Assembly (NCBI GenBank): GCA_021851785.1
Contig: JAJZBV010000003.1
Location: forward strand, 132,692 to 196,691
Direction: 5' to 3'
From: Pseudomonadota bacterium
GTDB lineage: Bacteria; Pseudomonadota; Alphaproteobacteria; Acetobacterales; Acetobacteraceae
DNA length: 64,000 bases
A program made the position numbers and the translations under genes. Below are positions 49,853 to 59,312 of this stretch, in pieces (position 1 is the stretch's first letter; each line of letters begins with the position of its first letter). The notes under the pieces are model-generated. The model made no database searches, was not told the origin of the DNA, and saw only the letters and a program-made list of their open reading frames with translations.

Positions 49853-50760
49853 TGGGAGAACATTTTTTTCCCGGGGACGGGCATTTCGGCGCGGAGGATG
49901 GTCGCGCTCGCGCTTTCGGTGATGAAGAGTGAGCGGTTTTCCGGCCCGCCGAAAGCGAGATTGGTGGTGAACGCCCCCTCCGGCGCGCGGATGCGCCCGA
50001 CCGGCTCGCCCCTCTGGTCGAACACCCAGACCGAGCCCAGGCCGACCTGGGCGACGAGAAGCCTTCCCTCGGCGTCGAGCGCGAGCCCATCCGGCCCGCC
50101 GCCGCCCGAGAGCTGGATGAAAACGCCGACCTTGACGACGCCGCCGTTTCGCGCGAGCGGCACCCGCCAGACCGCGTTCGCCCGCGTGACGGCGAGGAAC
50201 AGCGCGCTTTCATCGGCGTTCATCACCAGGCCGTTGGGGCTCGGGATGTTGTCGAGCAGGCAATCGATCCGGCCATCGGCGTGCACCCGGAAGAGCCGGC
50301 CGGTGGGGTCGTGAAGGTCGGTCAGCCCCTGGTCGGTGAAATAGAGATCGCCGTTGGCGGCGAAGAAGAGATCGTTCACGCCCTTGAATCGCTCCACCCC
50401 GACCCGCTCCAGCCACGGCGTCACCACCCCGCTCGTGGGGTCGAGCACCATCAGCCCGTGTTTGTGGTCGGCGATGAAAACCCGCCCGTCGCGATGGATT
50501 TTGAGACCATTCGGCCAGCCGTCATAGCGCGCGACGACGGAGAATTCCCCGCCCGGCGAGAGCTTCAGGATGCGCCCGTTGGGCAGATCGACGCACCAGA
50601 GATCACCGTTGCGATCGAAGGACGGGCCTTCCAGCAGCGAGCGCTCCGGCCCGCCACTGGGCTGTTGCGCGACCCATTCATGGCCCGCCGAGGCGTTGCG
50701 GAGCGCCTCGGGGAGGCGGGCGAAGACGGCGCAGAGGATTTCGGCGGGGGCGGCGAACAT
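49846..50760 (-). CDS. SMP-30/gluconolactonase family lactonase
   Basis: A 304-residue six-bladed beta-propeller hydrolase of the SMP-30/luciferase-like family, which opens sugar lactones using one divalent metal. Conserved segments are LLEGPSFDRNGDLWCVD (metal-binding Glu), FKGVNDLFFAANGDLYFTD (Asn), SPNGLVMNADESALFLA (Asn/Asp) and PDGLALDAEGRLLVAQ. It is on the same strand as an ACS-type transporter whose gene ends 15 bases upstream, and the sugar-acid dehydratase cluster begins 4 kb away, so a role in sugar-lactone use is likely. The start is the ATG at 50760. Confidence 0.88.
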   Translation of the reverse strand: MFAAPAEILCAVFARLPEALRNASAGHEWVAQQPSGGPERSLLEGPSFDRNGDLWCVDLPNGRILKLSPGGEFSVVARYDGWPNGLKIHRDGRVFIADHKHGLMVLDPTSGVVTPWLERVGVERFKGVNDLFFAANGDLYFTDQGLTDLHDPTGRLFRVHADGRIDCLLDNIPSPNGLVMNADESALFLAVTRANAVWRVPLARNGGVVKVGVFIQLSGGGGPDGLALDAEGRLLVAQVGLGSVWVFDQRGEPVGRIRAPEGAFTTNLAFGGPENRSLFITESASATILRAEMPVPGKKMFSHQ

Positions 50761-50775
50761 CGGTTTCCCCTATCG

Positions 50776-52116
50776 TCAGGCGCTGGGCCGCGTGGGCGCG
50801 GCCGGGATGCGCTCCAGTCGCCGGTCATGCCCGAGGACGACGACCACGATTCCCGAGACCACCACCGGGAGCGCGATGGCGATCAGCGCGATCATGTCGT
50901 TGCCCGTCGCGTCCTTGACCAAGCCATAAATATAGGGGCCGGCGAAGCCGCCGAGATTGCCGACCGAGTTGATCAGCGCGATCCCGCCCGCCGCCGCGAC
51001 ACCGGTCAGCATCGCCGTCGGCAGCGACCAGAACGTGGGCGAAATGCTCGCCTGGCCCATCTGCGCGAAAATCAGCGCGAGCATCAGCAGAACCGGCGAG
51101 TCGTGGATGAAGATACAGACGCCGAGCCCGGCCGCGGCGACAAAGCAGGCAATGGCGACATGCCAGCTCCGCTCCCCGGTATGGTCCGAATGCCAGCCCC
51201 AGGCGAGCATCGCGAAGGCGGCGAAAACGAAGGGGATGGCGCCGATCACCCCGGTCATGCCGTAGCTCACGCCGAACGCCTTGATGATCTGCGGCAGAAA
51301 GATCAAAAACCCGTAATTGGAGACGTTCTGGCCGAAATAGACCAGCGTCAGCCACCAGACGCGCGGGTTGCGGAGAGCCTCCCCGAGTTCGAAACGCCGG
51401 ATGTTCTCACGCTGGCTCTGCTCCTCGGTCAGGCGCTTGATGAGCCAGGTGCGCTGCTCGGGGCGGAGCCATTTGGCATCCTCCGGCCGGTCGGTGAGGA
51501 AGCGGAGGGTGACGAAGGCCATCACGATCGGCGGCAATGCCTCGACCAGGAACAGCCATTTCCAGCCGGCGAGCCCGAGCCAGCCATCGAATTCCAGCAA
51601 CTGCCCCGAGACCAGCGGGCCGACGATGAGCGAAATCACGCTCGCCAGCATGAAAAACGCCATCATGCGGGTGCGGTAATAGGAGGGGAACCACCAGGTG
51701 AGAAAGAGCACGACCCCCGGGTAATACCCCGCCTCGGCGAGGCCGAGCAGGAAGCGGACGCCGTAAAAACTCCAATCGTTCCAGACGAAGGCGGTGAGCC
51801 CGGAAATGACCCCCCAGGTCAGCAGAATACGCGCGATCCAGCGCCGCGCGCCGACACGGGCGAGAACGAGATTGCTCGGGAGTTCGAACAGGAAATAGCC
51901 GAAAAAGAAAATGCCGGCGCCGAAGCCGAACACGCTCGCCGAAAAGCCGAGCGCCTTGTTCATCTGCAACCCGGCATAGCCGACATTCACGCGGTCGAGA
52001 TAGGCGCAGAAATAGCCGAGCATGAGGAGCGGCATCAATCGCCAGGCGACGCGGCGGATGGTTTCCCGCTCCAAGGGATCGGGGGCGGGGGTGATCGGTG
52101 GCGTTACCGGCGGCAT
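50776..52116 (-). CDS. MFS transporter of the anion:cation symporter (ACS) family
   Basis: A 446-residue 12-helix protein. LMLGYFCAYLDRVNVGYAGL in helix 1, FELPSNLVLARVGARRWIARIL after helix 2 and LAEAGYYPGVVLFLTWWFP in helix 4 are typical of ACS-family carriers for tartrate, galactonate, phthalate or related acids. The C-terminal half is well kept (WHSDHTGERSW). A GGAGGAAGAG ribosome-binding site precedes the ATG at 52116. It precedes the lactonase gene on the same strand and probably imports a sugar acid or lactone. It is divergent from sodB. Confidence 0.88.
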   Translation of the reverse strand: MPPVTPPITPAPDPLERETIRRVAWRLMPLLMLGYFCAYLDRVNVGYAGLQMNKALGFSASVFGFGAGIFFFGYFLFELPSNLVLARVGARRWIARILLTWGVISGLTAFVWNDWSFYGVRFLLGLAEAGYYPGVVLFLTWWFPSYYRTRMMAFFMLASVISLIVGPLVSGQLLEFDGWLGLAGWKWLFLVEALPPIVMAFVTLRFLTDRPEDAKWLRPEQRTWLIKRLTEEQSQRENIRRFELGEALRNPRVWWLTLVYFGQNVSNYGFLIFLPQIIKAFGVSYGMTGVIGAIPFVFAAFAMLAWGWHSDHTGERSWHVAIACFVAAAGLGVCIFIHDSPVLLMLALIFAQMGQASISPTFWSLPTAMLTGVAAAGGIALINSVGNLGGFAGPYIYGLVKDATGNDMIALIAIALPVVVSGIVVVVLGHDRRLERIPAAPTRPSA

Positions 52117-52238
52117 CTCTTCCTCCCATGTTCCGGGGCGCGCCCGGGATCTCCGCGCCGCCTTGCCGGCGGTCGCGTGGTGTCAGGATAGCGGCGATCC
52201 CGCCGGGCACAACCCGCGCCGCCAAGGCGCCGCTCGCC

Positions 52239-52267
52239 TTGACGGCCCGCCCTCTGGCCCATAGCTA
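52239..52267 (+). promoter_or_regulatory. Predicted sodB promoter
   Basis: A TTGACG -35 hexamer (52239-52244), 17-bp spacer and TAGCTA -10 hexamer (52262-52267) lie 75 bases upstream of the sodB start, within the 226-base divergent spacer. No Fur or OxyR site was recognised with confidence. Confidence 0.4.
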
Positions 52268-52342
52268 AAAGGCGGCCCGAACATCCGCCCGCCGCCGCGT
52301 CCCGCGTGGCGGCCTTTTCCCGCCCTAGCACGGAGAAACATC

Positions 52343-52954
52343 ATGGCCTTCGACCTTCCCCCGCTTCCCTATGCCGCCGGCGCGCTGGCCGCGCATGGCA
52401 TGTGCCAGGAGACGCTGGAGCTGCATCACGGCAAGCACCATCAGGCCTATGTCACCGCGCTCAACGGCTTCGTCGAGAAGAACGATGCCCTCAAGGGCAA
52501 AAGCCTTGAAGAGATCGTGACCTTCTCGCATGGCAAGCCGGATCTCGCGCCGGTGTTCAACAATGCCGGTCAGCATTGGAACCACATGCTGTTCTGGCCG
52601 GCGATGAGCCCGACCCATGGCGGGCGCGTGCCGGGCAAGCTCGAGCGGAAGCTGATCGAGGATTTCGGCGGCGTCGCGCAGTTCAAGGACGCCTTCAAAG
52701 CCGCGGCGACCGGGCAGTTCGGCTCCGGCTGGGCGTGGCTCGTGCTGGCGCCGGATGGCAAGCTCAAGGTCGCCAAGACCCCGAACGGCGCCAATCCGCT
52801 GGCGACCGGCGAGGGAAGGGCGCTGCTCGGCTGCGACGTCTGGGAGCACAGCTACTATCTCGATTTCCGCAACCGCCGCCCCGATTACGTGCAGAACTGG
52901 CTCGACAAGCTCGCCAATTACGAGTTCGCCGAAAGCAGGCTCGCCGGCGCCTAG
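52343..52954 (+). CDS. sodB: Superoxide dismutase, iron type
   Basis: Converts superoxide to oxygen and hydrogen peroxide in the cytosol. The 203-residue protein has ETLELHHGKHHQAYV (metal ligand H28), NNAGQHWNHMLFW (H81), FGSGWAWLV and DVWEHSYYLDF (Asp and His ligands). A Gln at H81 minus 4 (Q77) is the position used by iron enzymes; manganese enzymes instead have Gly there and Gln in the GSGWAW segment, so iron is favoured though not proved. CGGAGAAACATC precedes the ATG. It converges on yajC with a 14-base gap. Confidence 0.93.
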   Translation: MAFDLPPLPYAAGALAAHGMCQETLELHHGKHHQAYVTALNGFVEKNDALKGKSLEEIVTFSHGKPDLAPVFNNAGQHWNHMLFWPAMSPTHGGRVPGKLERKLIEDFGGVAQFKDAFKAAATGQFGSGWAWLVLAPDGKLKVAKTPNGANPLATGEGRALLGCDVWEHSYYLDFRNRRPDYVQNWLDKLANYEFAESRLAGA

Positions 52955-52968
52955 ATCGGGTTACGCCG

Positions 52969-53331
52969 TCAGCCGCCGGCCGCCTTGGCCGGCGGTTTCG
53001 CGTCGTTCGCGGCCGCTTGCTGCAAGACCGAGCTGATGGTTTCGCGCAGCACCAGGACGCGGACATTGGGCGCGATCTCGACCTCGACCTCGTTGGAGCC
53101 CTCGCGCAATTTCTGCACCGTCGCGACGATGCCGCCCGCCGTCACCACCCGGTCGCCGCGCTTGAGCGCCGAAAGCGAGCGTTTCAGCTCCTTCTGGCGT
53201 TGTTGCTGGGGGCGGATGAGCAGGAAATAGAACACCGCGAAGATCAGCACGAGCGGCGCGAACTGGGTCGCGTTGGCCATCAGGGCGTTGGCGCTCTGGG
53301 CGTAGGCGGGGGGAATCAGGGAGAGGGACAT
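52969..53331 (-). CDS. yajC: Sec translocon accessory subunit YajC
   Basis: A 120-residue single-pass membrane protein that joins SecDF in protein export. It begins MSLSLIPPAYAQ, has one helix (FAPLVLIFAVFYFLLI), then the diagnostic RPQQQRQKELKRSLSALKRGDRVVTAGGIVATV and EVEIAPNVRVLVLRETISSV. SecD and SecF genes, often directly downstream, are not present here. It is divergent from a DUF815 ATPase gene, as is frequent in alphaproteobacteria. The start is the ATG at 53331. Confidence 0.93.
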   Translation of the reverse strand: MSLSLIPPAYAQSANALMANATQFAPLVLIFAVFYFLLIRPQQQRQKELKRSLSALKRGDRVVTAGGIVATVQKLREGSNEVEVEIAPNVRVLVLRETISSVLQQAAANDAKPPAKAAGG

Positions 53332-53421
53332 AAAAGGATCTTTCCGGGTTGCCGAAGCTCGGCGCGGACCATAGTTTGCCGGCCCTTCCCGTCAAGTTTT
53401 CTTCCCATGATAGGACCGAGC

Positions 53422-54279
53422 ATGGATCCGCGCCTCACCGAAGCCGCCCTGCGCATCGCGGACGCCCTCGAGCGCCTCGCCCCGCCCCGCGCCGCCGCGC
53501 TCGACCTCACCGTGGCGGACGCCTTCGTCTGGCAGCCGGAGAGCAAGCGCCTGCACCCGGTCGCCGTGGTGTCGCGGGTCGCGATCGGCCTCCTGCAAGG
53601 GATCGACCGCCAAAAAACCCTGTTATTGGATAACACGCTTCGTTTCTCCGCAGGCTTCCCCGCCAATAACGCGATGCTGTGGGGGGCGCGCGGGATGGGC
53701 AAATCCTCGCTGGTGAAAGCCGCCCACGCCGAGGCCAATGCGCGGAGGCCGGGCAGTCTCGTGCTGATCGAAATCCATCGCGAGGATATCGCGACGCTGC
53801 CCGATCTCTTGCGCGGCCTTCGCGGCCAGAGCCGGCGCATTCTGATTTTTTGCGACGATCTTTCCTTCGAGCGCGAGGATGCGGATTACAAGGCGCTGAA
53901 ATCGGTGCTCGATGGCGGTATCGAGGGGCGACCCGAGAACGTGCTGTTCTACGCAACCTCCAACCGCCGCCACCTGATGCCGCGCGACATGATCGAGAAC
54001 GAGCGCTCGACGGCGATCAATCCCTCGGAGGCGACGGAGGAAAAAGTCTCGCTCTCCGACCGCTTCGGGCTCTGGATCGGCTTTCACAATTGCGATCAGG
54101 ACATTTTTTTCGCGATGATCGAGGGCTATGCCGGCGCCCTCGACCTGCCGATCACGCCGGAGGCGCTGCATGCCGAGGCGGTGGAATGGTCGGTGACGCG
54201 CGGCGGGCGGAGCGGGCGCGTCGCCTGGCAGTTCATCCAGGATCTCGCCGGGCGGCTCGGCGTGCGCGCGAAAGTCTAG
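53422..54279 (+). CDS. DUF815 family AAA+ ATPase
   Basis: A 285-residue ATPase. MDPRLTEAALRIADALERL is followed by Walker A GARGMGKSS, Walker B ILIFCDDLSFE, then VLFYATSNRRHLMPRDM and ENERSTAINPSEATEEKVSLSDRFG, a motif set typical of DUF815. Function is unknown; members neighbour yajC/sec genes in alphaproteobacteria. AGGACC is found 6-10 bases before the ATG at 53422; the frame stays open upstream across sodB but without family similarity. A composite palindromic repeat begins 8 bases after its stop. Confidence 0.85.
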   Translation: MDPRLTEAALRIADALERLAPPRAAALDLTVADAFVWQPESKRLHPVAVVSRVAIGLLQGIDRQKTLLLDNTLRFSAGFPANNAMLWGARGMGKSSLVKAAHAEANARRPGSLVLIEIHREDIATLPDLLRGLRGQSRRILIFCDDLSFEREDADYKALKSVLDGGIEGRPENVLFYATSNRRHLMPRDMIENERSTAINPSEATEEKVSLSDRFGLWIGFHNCDQDIFFAMIEGYAGALDLPITPEALHAEAVEWSVTRGGRSGRVAWQFIQDLAGRLGVRAKV

Positions 54280-54286
54280 AAAAATT

Positions 54287-54403
54287 GTTCTTTTTTGTAA
54301 AAAAGAACCAAAAAACTTTCCCCCGTTGCGGCAGTGCCTGCGGCACCGCGCTCCGAGAAAACGGATAAAAGTCTTTTTGCTTCTTTTTCTTCAGAAAAAG
54401 AAG
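54287..54403 (+). repeat. Palindromic intergenic repeat, copy 4, composite with inverted arms
   Basis: Left arm: stem GTTCTTTTTT (54287-54296) / AAAAAAGAAC (54299-54308) and C-A6-CTTT tail. Middle: CGGCAGTGCC/TGCGGCACCG GC-rich part (about 54329-54348). Right arm (about 54367-54403): the reverse complement of the left arm with changes, including a stem CTTCTTTTTC (54380-54389) / GAAAAAGAAG (54394-54403). This copy shows that the full element is two inverted A/T-rich arms around a GC-rich core; other copies have only the left arm and core. The remaining 110 bases to the dehydratase start contain no gene that I can see. Confidence 0.7.
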
Positions 54404-54512
54404 ATTTTTACTTTTATATTTTTCAAATTCACGCCCCTGGCCGCGCCTCTGTTCATCCGCCGCCGGGGGTGGCAGAGTGCGCGCATTCGCGGAATCCGGG
54501 GGAGAAACGGCA

Positions 54513-56297
54513 ATGGCGGAGAATGGAGCGCGGAGATTGCGCAGCCGGCGGTGGTTCGATGATCCGCATGACCCCGGGATGACGGCGCTCTATATCGAGC
54601 GCTACATGAATTTCGGTCTGACGCGCGAGGAGCTGCAATCGGGCAAGCCGATCATCGGCATCGCCCAGACCGGCTCCGATCTCTCGCCGTGCAACCGCCA
54701 TCACCTCGACTTGGCATCGCGGGTGCGGGACGGGATTCGCGAGGCCGGCGGGGTGCCGCTCGAATTTCCGCTGCACCCGATCCAGGAAACCGGCAAGCGC
54801 CCGACCGCGGCGCTCGACCGCAATCTCGCCTATCTCGGCCTGGTCGAGGTGCTGCACGGCTATCCGCTGGATGGCGTCGTCTTGACCACCGGCTGCGACA
54901 AGACGACGCCGGCCTGCCTCATGGGCGCGGCGACGGTCAATATCCCGGCGATCGTGCTCTCCGGCGGGCCGATGCTGGACGGCTGGTGGCAGGGGCGGCT
55001 TTCCGGTTCCGGCACCATCGTCTGGGAGGGGCGCAAGCTCTATGCCGAGGGCAAGATCGATTACCGCGAGTTCATGGACATGGTGGCGTCCTCGGCGCCC
55101 TCGGTCGGGCATTGCAACTCGATGGGCACCGCGCTCTCGATGAACAGCCTCGCCGAGGCGCTCGGCATGTCGCTCCCCGGCTGTGCCGCCATCCCCGGGC
55201 CGTATCGCGAGCGCGGCCAGATCGCTTACGAGACCGGGCGGCGGATCGTCGCCATGGTGCATGAGAATCTGCGTCCCTCCGACATCATGACCCGGGCTGC
55301 GTTCGAGAACGCGGTGGTGGCGGCGGCGGCGCTCGGGGCCTCGTCCAACTGCCCGGTTCACATGATCGCGATCGCGCGCCACATGGGGATCGATCACACG
55401 CTCGATGACTGGCAGCGCCTGGGGCCCGAGATTCCGCTGCTGGTCGATTGCCAGCCGGCCGGGCGTTTCCTCGGCGAGGCGTTCCATCGCGCCGGCGGCG
55501 TGCCGGCGGTGCTGCGGGAGCTGCTCGCGGCCGGCAAGCTCGATGGCGCGGCGATGACGGTGACCGGGCGGACGCTCGCCGAAAATCTCGCCTCCGTCCC
55601 CGCGCCCGACCACGAGGTGATCCGGCCCTATCACCAGCCGCTCCGCGAGCGCGCCGGCTATGTCGTGATGTCGGGCAATCTGTTCGAGAGCGCGGTGATG
55701 AAGACCAGCGTGATCGATGCCGAATTCCGCCGCCGCTTCCTCTCCGACCCGGCGCATCCGGACGTGTTCGAGGGCAAGGCGATCGTCTTCGAGGGGCCGG
55801 AGGATTATCACGCCCGGATCGAGGATCCGGCGCTCGGCGTCGATGAGCATTCGCTCCTGATCGTGCGCAATTGCGGCCCGGTCGGCTATCCGGGGAGCGC
55901 CGAGGTGGTGAACATGCAGCCGCCGGCGGCGCTTTTGAAGCGCGGCATCGATGCCCTGCCGACGATGGGCGATGGGCGGCAATCGGGCACGTCCGGCAGC
56001 CCCTCGATCCTCAATATCACCCCCGAGGCGGCGGTCGGCGGCGGGCTCGCGTTGCTCCGCACCGGCGATCGCATCCGCGTCGATCTCGCCAAGCGCCGCG
56101 TCGATGTGCTGCTCGCTGACGGCGAACTCGCCGCCCGCCGCGCCGCCTGGACGCCGCCCAAGCTCGACAACAAGACGCCGTGGGAGGAGATCTACCGCGG
56201 CATGGTCGGCCAGCTCGGCACCGGGGCGTGTCTGGAACCGGCGACGCTTTATCTCGACATCATCACGACACGTGGTGAGTCACGCAACAACCACTGA
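54513..56297 (+). CDS. IlvD/Edd family sugar-acid dehydratase
   Basis: A 594-residue iron-sulfur dehydratase. Cysteine motifs TTGCDKTTPACLMGAA and SVGHCNSMGTA, plus GDGRQSGTSGSPSILNI near the C-terminus, place it in the IlvD/Edd family. Length and the RRWFDDPHDPGMTALYIERY opening fit the aldonate (xylonate/arabonate/fuconate-type) dehydratases rather than valine-pathway IlvD. It would remove water to give a 2-keto-3-deoxy sugar acid. The ATG at 54513 has GGGGGAGAAA upstream. It heads an operon with an SDR and a thiolase; a lactonase and an ACS transporter lie 4 kb away. Substrate not assignable. Confidence 0.88.
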   Translation: MAENGARRLRSRRWFDDPHDPGMTALYIERYMNFGLTREELQSGKPIIGIAQTGSDLSPCNRHHLDLASRVRDGIREAGGVPLEFPLHPIQETGKRPTAALDRNLAYLGLVEVLHGYPLDGVVLTTGCDKTTPACLMGAATVNIPAIVLSGGPMLDGWWQGRLSGSGTIVWEGRKLYAEGKIDYREFMDMVASSAPSVGHCNSMGTALSMNSLAEALGMSLPGCAAIPGPYRERGQIAYETGRRIVAMVHENLRPSDIMTRAAFENAVVAAAALGASSNCPVHMIAIARHMGIDHTLDDWQRLGPEIPLLVDCQPAGRFLGEAFHRAGGVPAVLRELLAAGKLDGAAMTVTGRTLAENLASVPAPDHEVIRPYHQPLRERAGYVVMSGNLFESAVMKTSVIDAEFRRRFLSDPAHPDVFEGKAIVFEGPEDYHARIEDPALGVDEHSLLIVRNCGPVGYPGSAEVVNMQPPAALLKRGIDALPTMGDGRQSGTSGSPSILNITPEAAVGGGLALLRTGDRIRVDLAKRRVDVLLADGELAARRAAWTPPKLDNKTPWEEIYRGMVGQLGTGACLEPATLYLDIITTRGESRNNH

Positions 56298-56323
56298 TCG
56301 ACACGCATCGAGGAGAGAACAGC

Positions 56324-57073
56324 ATGGCAGGAAGGCTCGCCGGCAAAACCGCTTTCGTCACCGCGGCGGCACAGGGGATCGGGCGGGCGAGCGCGCTCGC
56401 TTTCGCCGCCGAGGGGGCGCGGGTCATCGCAACCGACGTCAATGAGGCGAAACTCGCCGATCTCAAGGCCGCCAATCTCACCACGAAACGCCTCGATGTG
56501 ATGGACCCGGCGGCGATCACGGCGATGGCCGCCGAGATCGGCGCGATCGACATCCTGTTCAACTGCGCCGGCTTCGTCCATCAGGGCAGCATCCTCGATG
56601 CGACCGAGGAAGAATGGCAATTCGCCTTCGACCTCAACGTGCGCTCGATGTTCCGCCTGATCCGCGCTTTCCTGCCGGGGATGCTGGCGCAAGGCGCCGG
56701 CTCGATCATCAACATGGCGTCGGCGGTCGGCAGTCTGAAGGGCGCGCCGAACCGCTTCGTCTATGGCGCGAGCAAGGCGGCGGTGGTCGGGATCACCAAA
56801 TCGGTCGCCGCCGATACCGTCGCCCGCGGGATACGCTGCAACTGCATCTGCCCGGGCACCATCCAGACCCCGAGCCTCGATGACCGCATCGCCGCCAACG
56901 CCGCGCAAGCCGGCTCGGTGGAGGCGGCGCGGGCGGCGTTCGTCGGCCGCCAGGCGATGGGGCGATTGGGCGCGCCGGAGGAGATCGCGGCGCTCGCGGT
57001 CTATCTCGCCTCCGATGAATCGCGCTTCGTCACCGGCCAAGCGATGGTGATCGACGGCGGCTGGACGATCTGA
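56324..57073 (+). CDS. SDR oxidoreductase, 2-keto-3-deoxy-sugar-acid dehydrogenase-like
   Basis: A 249-residue short-chain dehydrogenase. TAAAQGIGRASALAF is the dinucleotide loop and DVNEAKL fits NAD. NCAG, NMASAVGS (Ser) and YGASKAA (Tyr/Lys) are catalytic. ICPGTIQTPSLDDRI and the DVMDPAAI segment resemble 2-keto-3-deoxy-L-fuconate 4-dehydrogenase and type 2 3-hydroxybutyrate dehydrogenase (DHRS6). Directly downstream of the sugar-acid dehydratase (26-base gap), it could oxidise that enzyme's keto-deoxy product. GAGGAGAGAA precedes the ATG. Confidence 0.85.
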   Translation: MAGRLAGKTAFVTAAAQGIGRASALAFAAEGARVIATDVNEAKLADLKAANLTTKRLDVMDPAAITAMAAEIGAIDILFNCAGFVHQGSILDATEEEWQFAFDLNVRSMFRLIRAFLPGMLAQGAGSIINMASAVGSLKGAPNRFVYGASKAAVVGITKSVAADTVARGIRCNCICPGTIQTPSLDDRIAANAAQAGSVEAARAAFVGRQAMGRLGAPEEIAALAVYLASDESRFVTGQAMVIDGGWTI

Positions 57074-57092
57074 TCCGCGGAAGGAACCCCCC

Positions 57093-58295
<1,203 letters not shown>

Positions 58296-58401
58296 GCGGC
58301 GTTCGCCCGGCCCGGCACGTTGACCGGGTCCGGCGGCGGGACTATTGACGAAACCTACCGGCCGATCGGTTTGCGCCGGTGAGGCCGGGGGATTTGAACG
58401 G

Positions 58402-58833
58402 ATGAAGCATGCGCCGGGCGCGCTCAGGATGGCGCGCAACAGTGATGGCAAATGGGTCGAACGCCCGCTGTCGCCGCATTTGCAGATCTATCGCCCGCAG
58501 ATCACTTCCACGCTGTCGATTTTCCATCGTATCACCGGCGTCGGGCTTGGCGTCGGCGCGCTGCTCCTGGTCTGGTGGCTCGCCGCCGCCGCGGGGACGG
58601 ATGCCGATTACGCCCGCGCCGCCGGCTTCATCGGCTCGCCGCTCGGCCTCATCCTGCTGTTTTTGTGGACGGCGGCGCTGGCCTATCATTTTCTCAATGG
58701 CATTCGTCACCTCGCCTGGGACGCCGGGATCGGGTTCGAACTGCCGGCGGCCCATGCCAGCGGCAAGCTGGTGGTGGTCGCCGCCATCGTCCTGACCCTG
58801 CTCGTCTGGGTGGTCGGTCTGGTGATCTGGTAG
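58402..58833 (+). CDS. sdhC: Succinate dehydrogenase cytochrome b556 subunit
   Basis: A 143-residue membrane anchor of complex II. It opens with RPLSPHLQIYRPQITSTLSIFHRITGVGL, the SdhC signature with the quinone-site Ser/Arg and haem-binding HRITG region, and has three helices; AYHFLNGIRHLAWDAG is the second conserved His segment. I choose the ATG at 58402; ATG 58429 (MARNSDG) is possible. It is first in sdhCDAB, 106 bases after the thiolase gene. Confidence 0.92.
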   Translation: MKHAPGALRMARNSDGKWVERPLSPHLQIYRPQITSTLSIFHRITGVGLGVGALLLVWWLAAAAGTDADYARAAGFIGSPLGLILLFLWTAALAYHFLNGIRHLAWDAGIGFELPAAHASGKLVVVAAIVLTLLVWVVGLVIW

Positions 58834-58840
58834 GGGATGG

Positions 58841-59242
58841 ATGATGTCGGTGAGTAAAGCGGAGATGACCGCCATGCGTTCGGCGCTCGGGCGGGTGCGC
58901 GGGCTTGGGTCGGCGAAATCCGGGACGGGGCATTGGTGGGCGCAGCGCCTGACCGCGATCGCGCTGGTGCCGCTCGCGGTCTGGTTCGTGCTCTCGCTGC
59001 TCGCCCATCTCGGCGCGCCGCACGCCGCCGTCGCGCATTGGATCGGCCGGCCGGTCAACGCCGTTCTGCTGCTCGCGCTGATCGTCGCCTTGTTTCACCA
59101 TCTCCAGCTCGGCTTGCAGGTGGTGATCGAGGACTACATCCATGGCGAGGGTTCGCGGCTCGCGGTGCTGCTCTCGATGCGGGCGGCGGTGGCGCTGCTG
59201 TTCCTGACCGCCTTCGTCGCCATTTTGCGAATGGCGCTTTGA
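58841..59242 (+). CDS. sdhD: Succinate dehydrogenase membrane anchor subunit
   Basis: A 133-residue partner of SdhC with three helices. [27 protein letters not shown] is the conserved N-terminal part, and [25 protein letters not shown] holds the haem-ligand His and quinone-site residues. Two adjacent ATGs (58841 and 58844) are possible starts, after AGGGGATGG. It lies 7 bases after sdhC. Confidence 0.92.
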   Translation: MMSVSKAEMTAMRSALGRVRGLGSAKSGTGHWWAQRLTAIALVPLAVWFVLSLLAHLGAPHAAVAHWIGRPVNAVLLLALIVALFHHLQLGLQVVIEDYIHGEGSRLAVLLSMRAAVALLFLTAFVAILRMAL

Positions 59243-59312
59243 GCATGGCGGCCGGGTTCAACCGATAGGCAAAAAAGGAGAGCCTGGCGACGCACGGGCT
59301 CATGGATGGAAC

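Noticed and set aside
52576..53421. A 5' extension of the DUF815 gene across sodB and yajC.
   Set aside because: It is a shadow frame of sodB; the family start and ribosome-binding site are at 53422.
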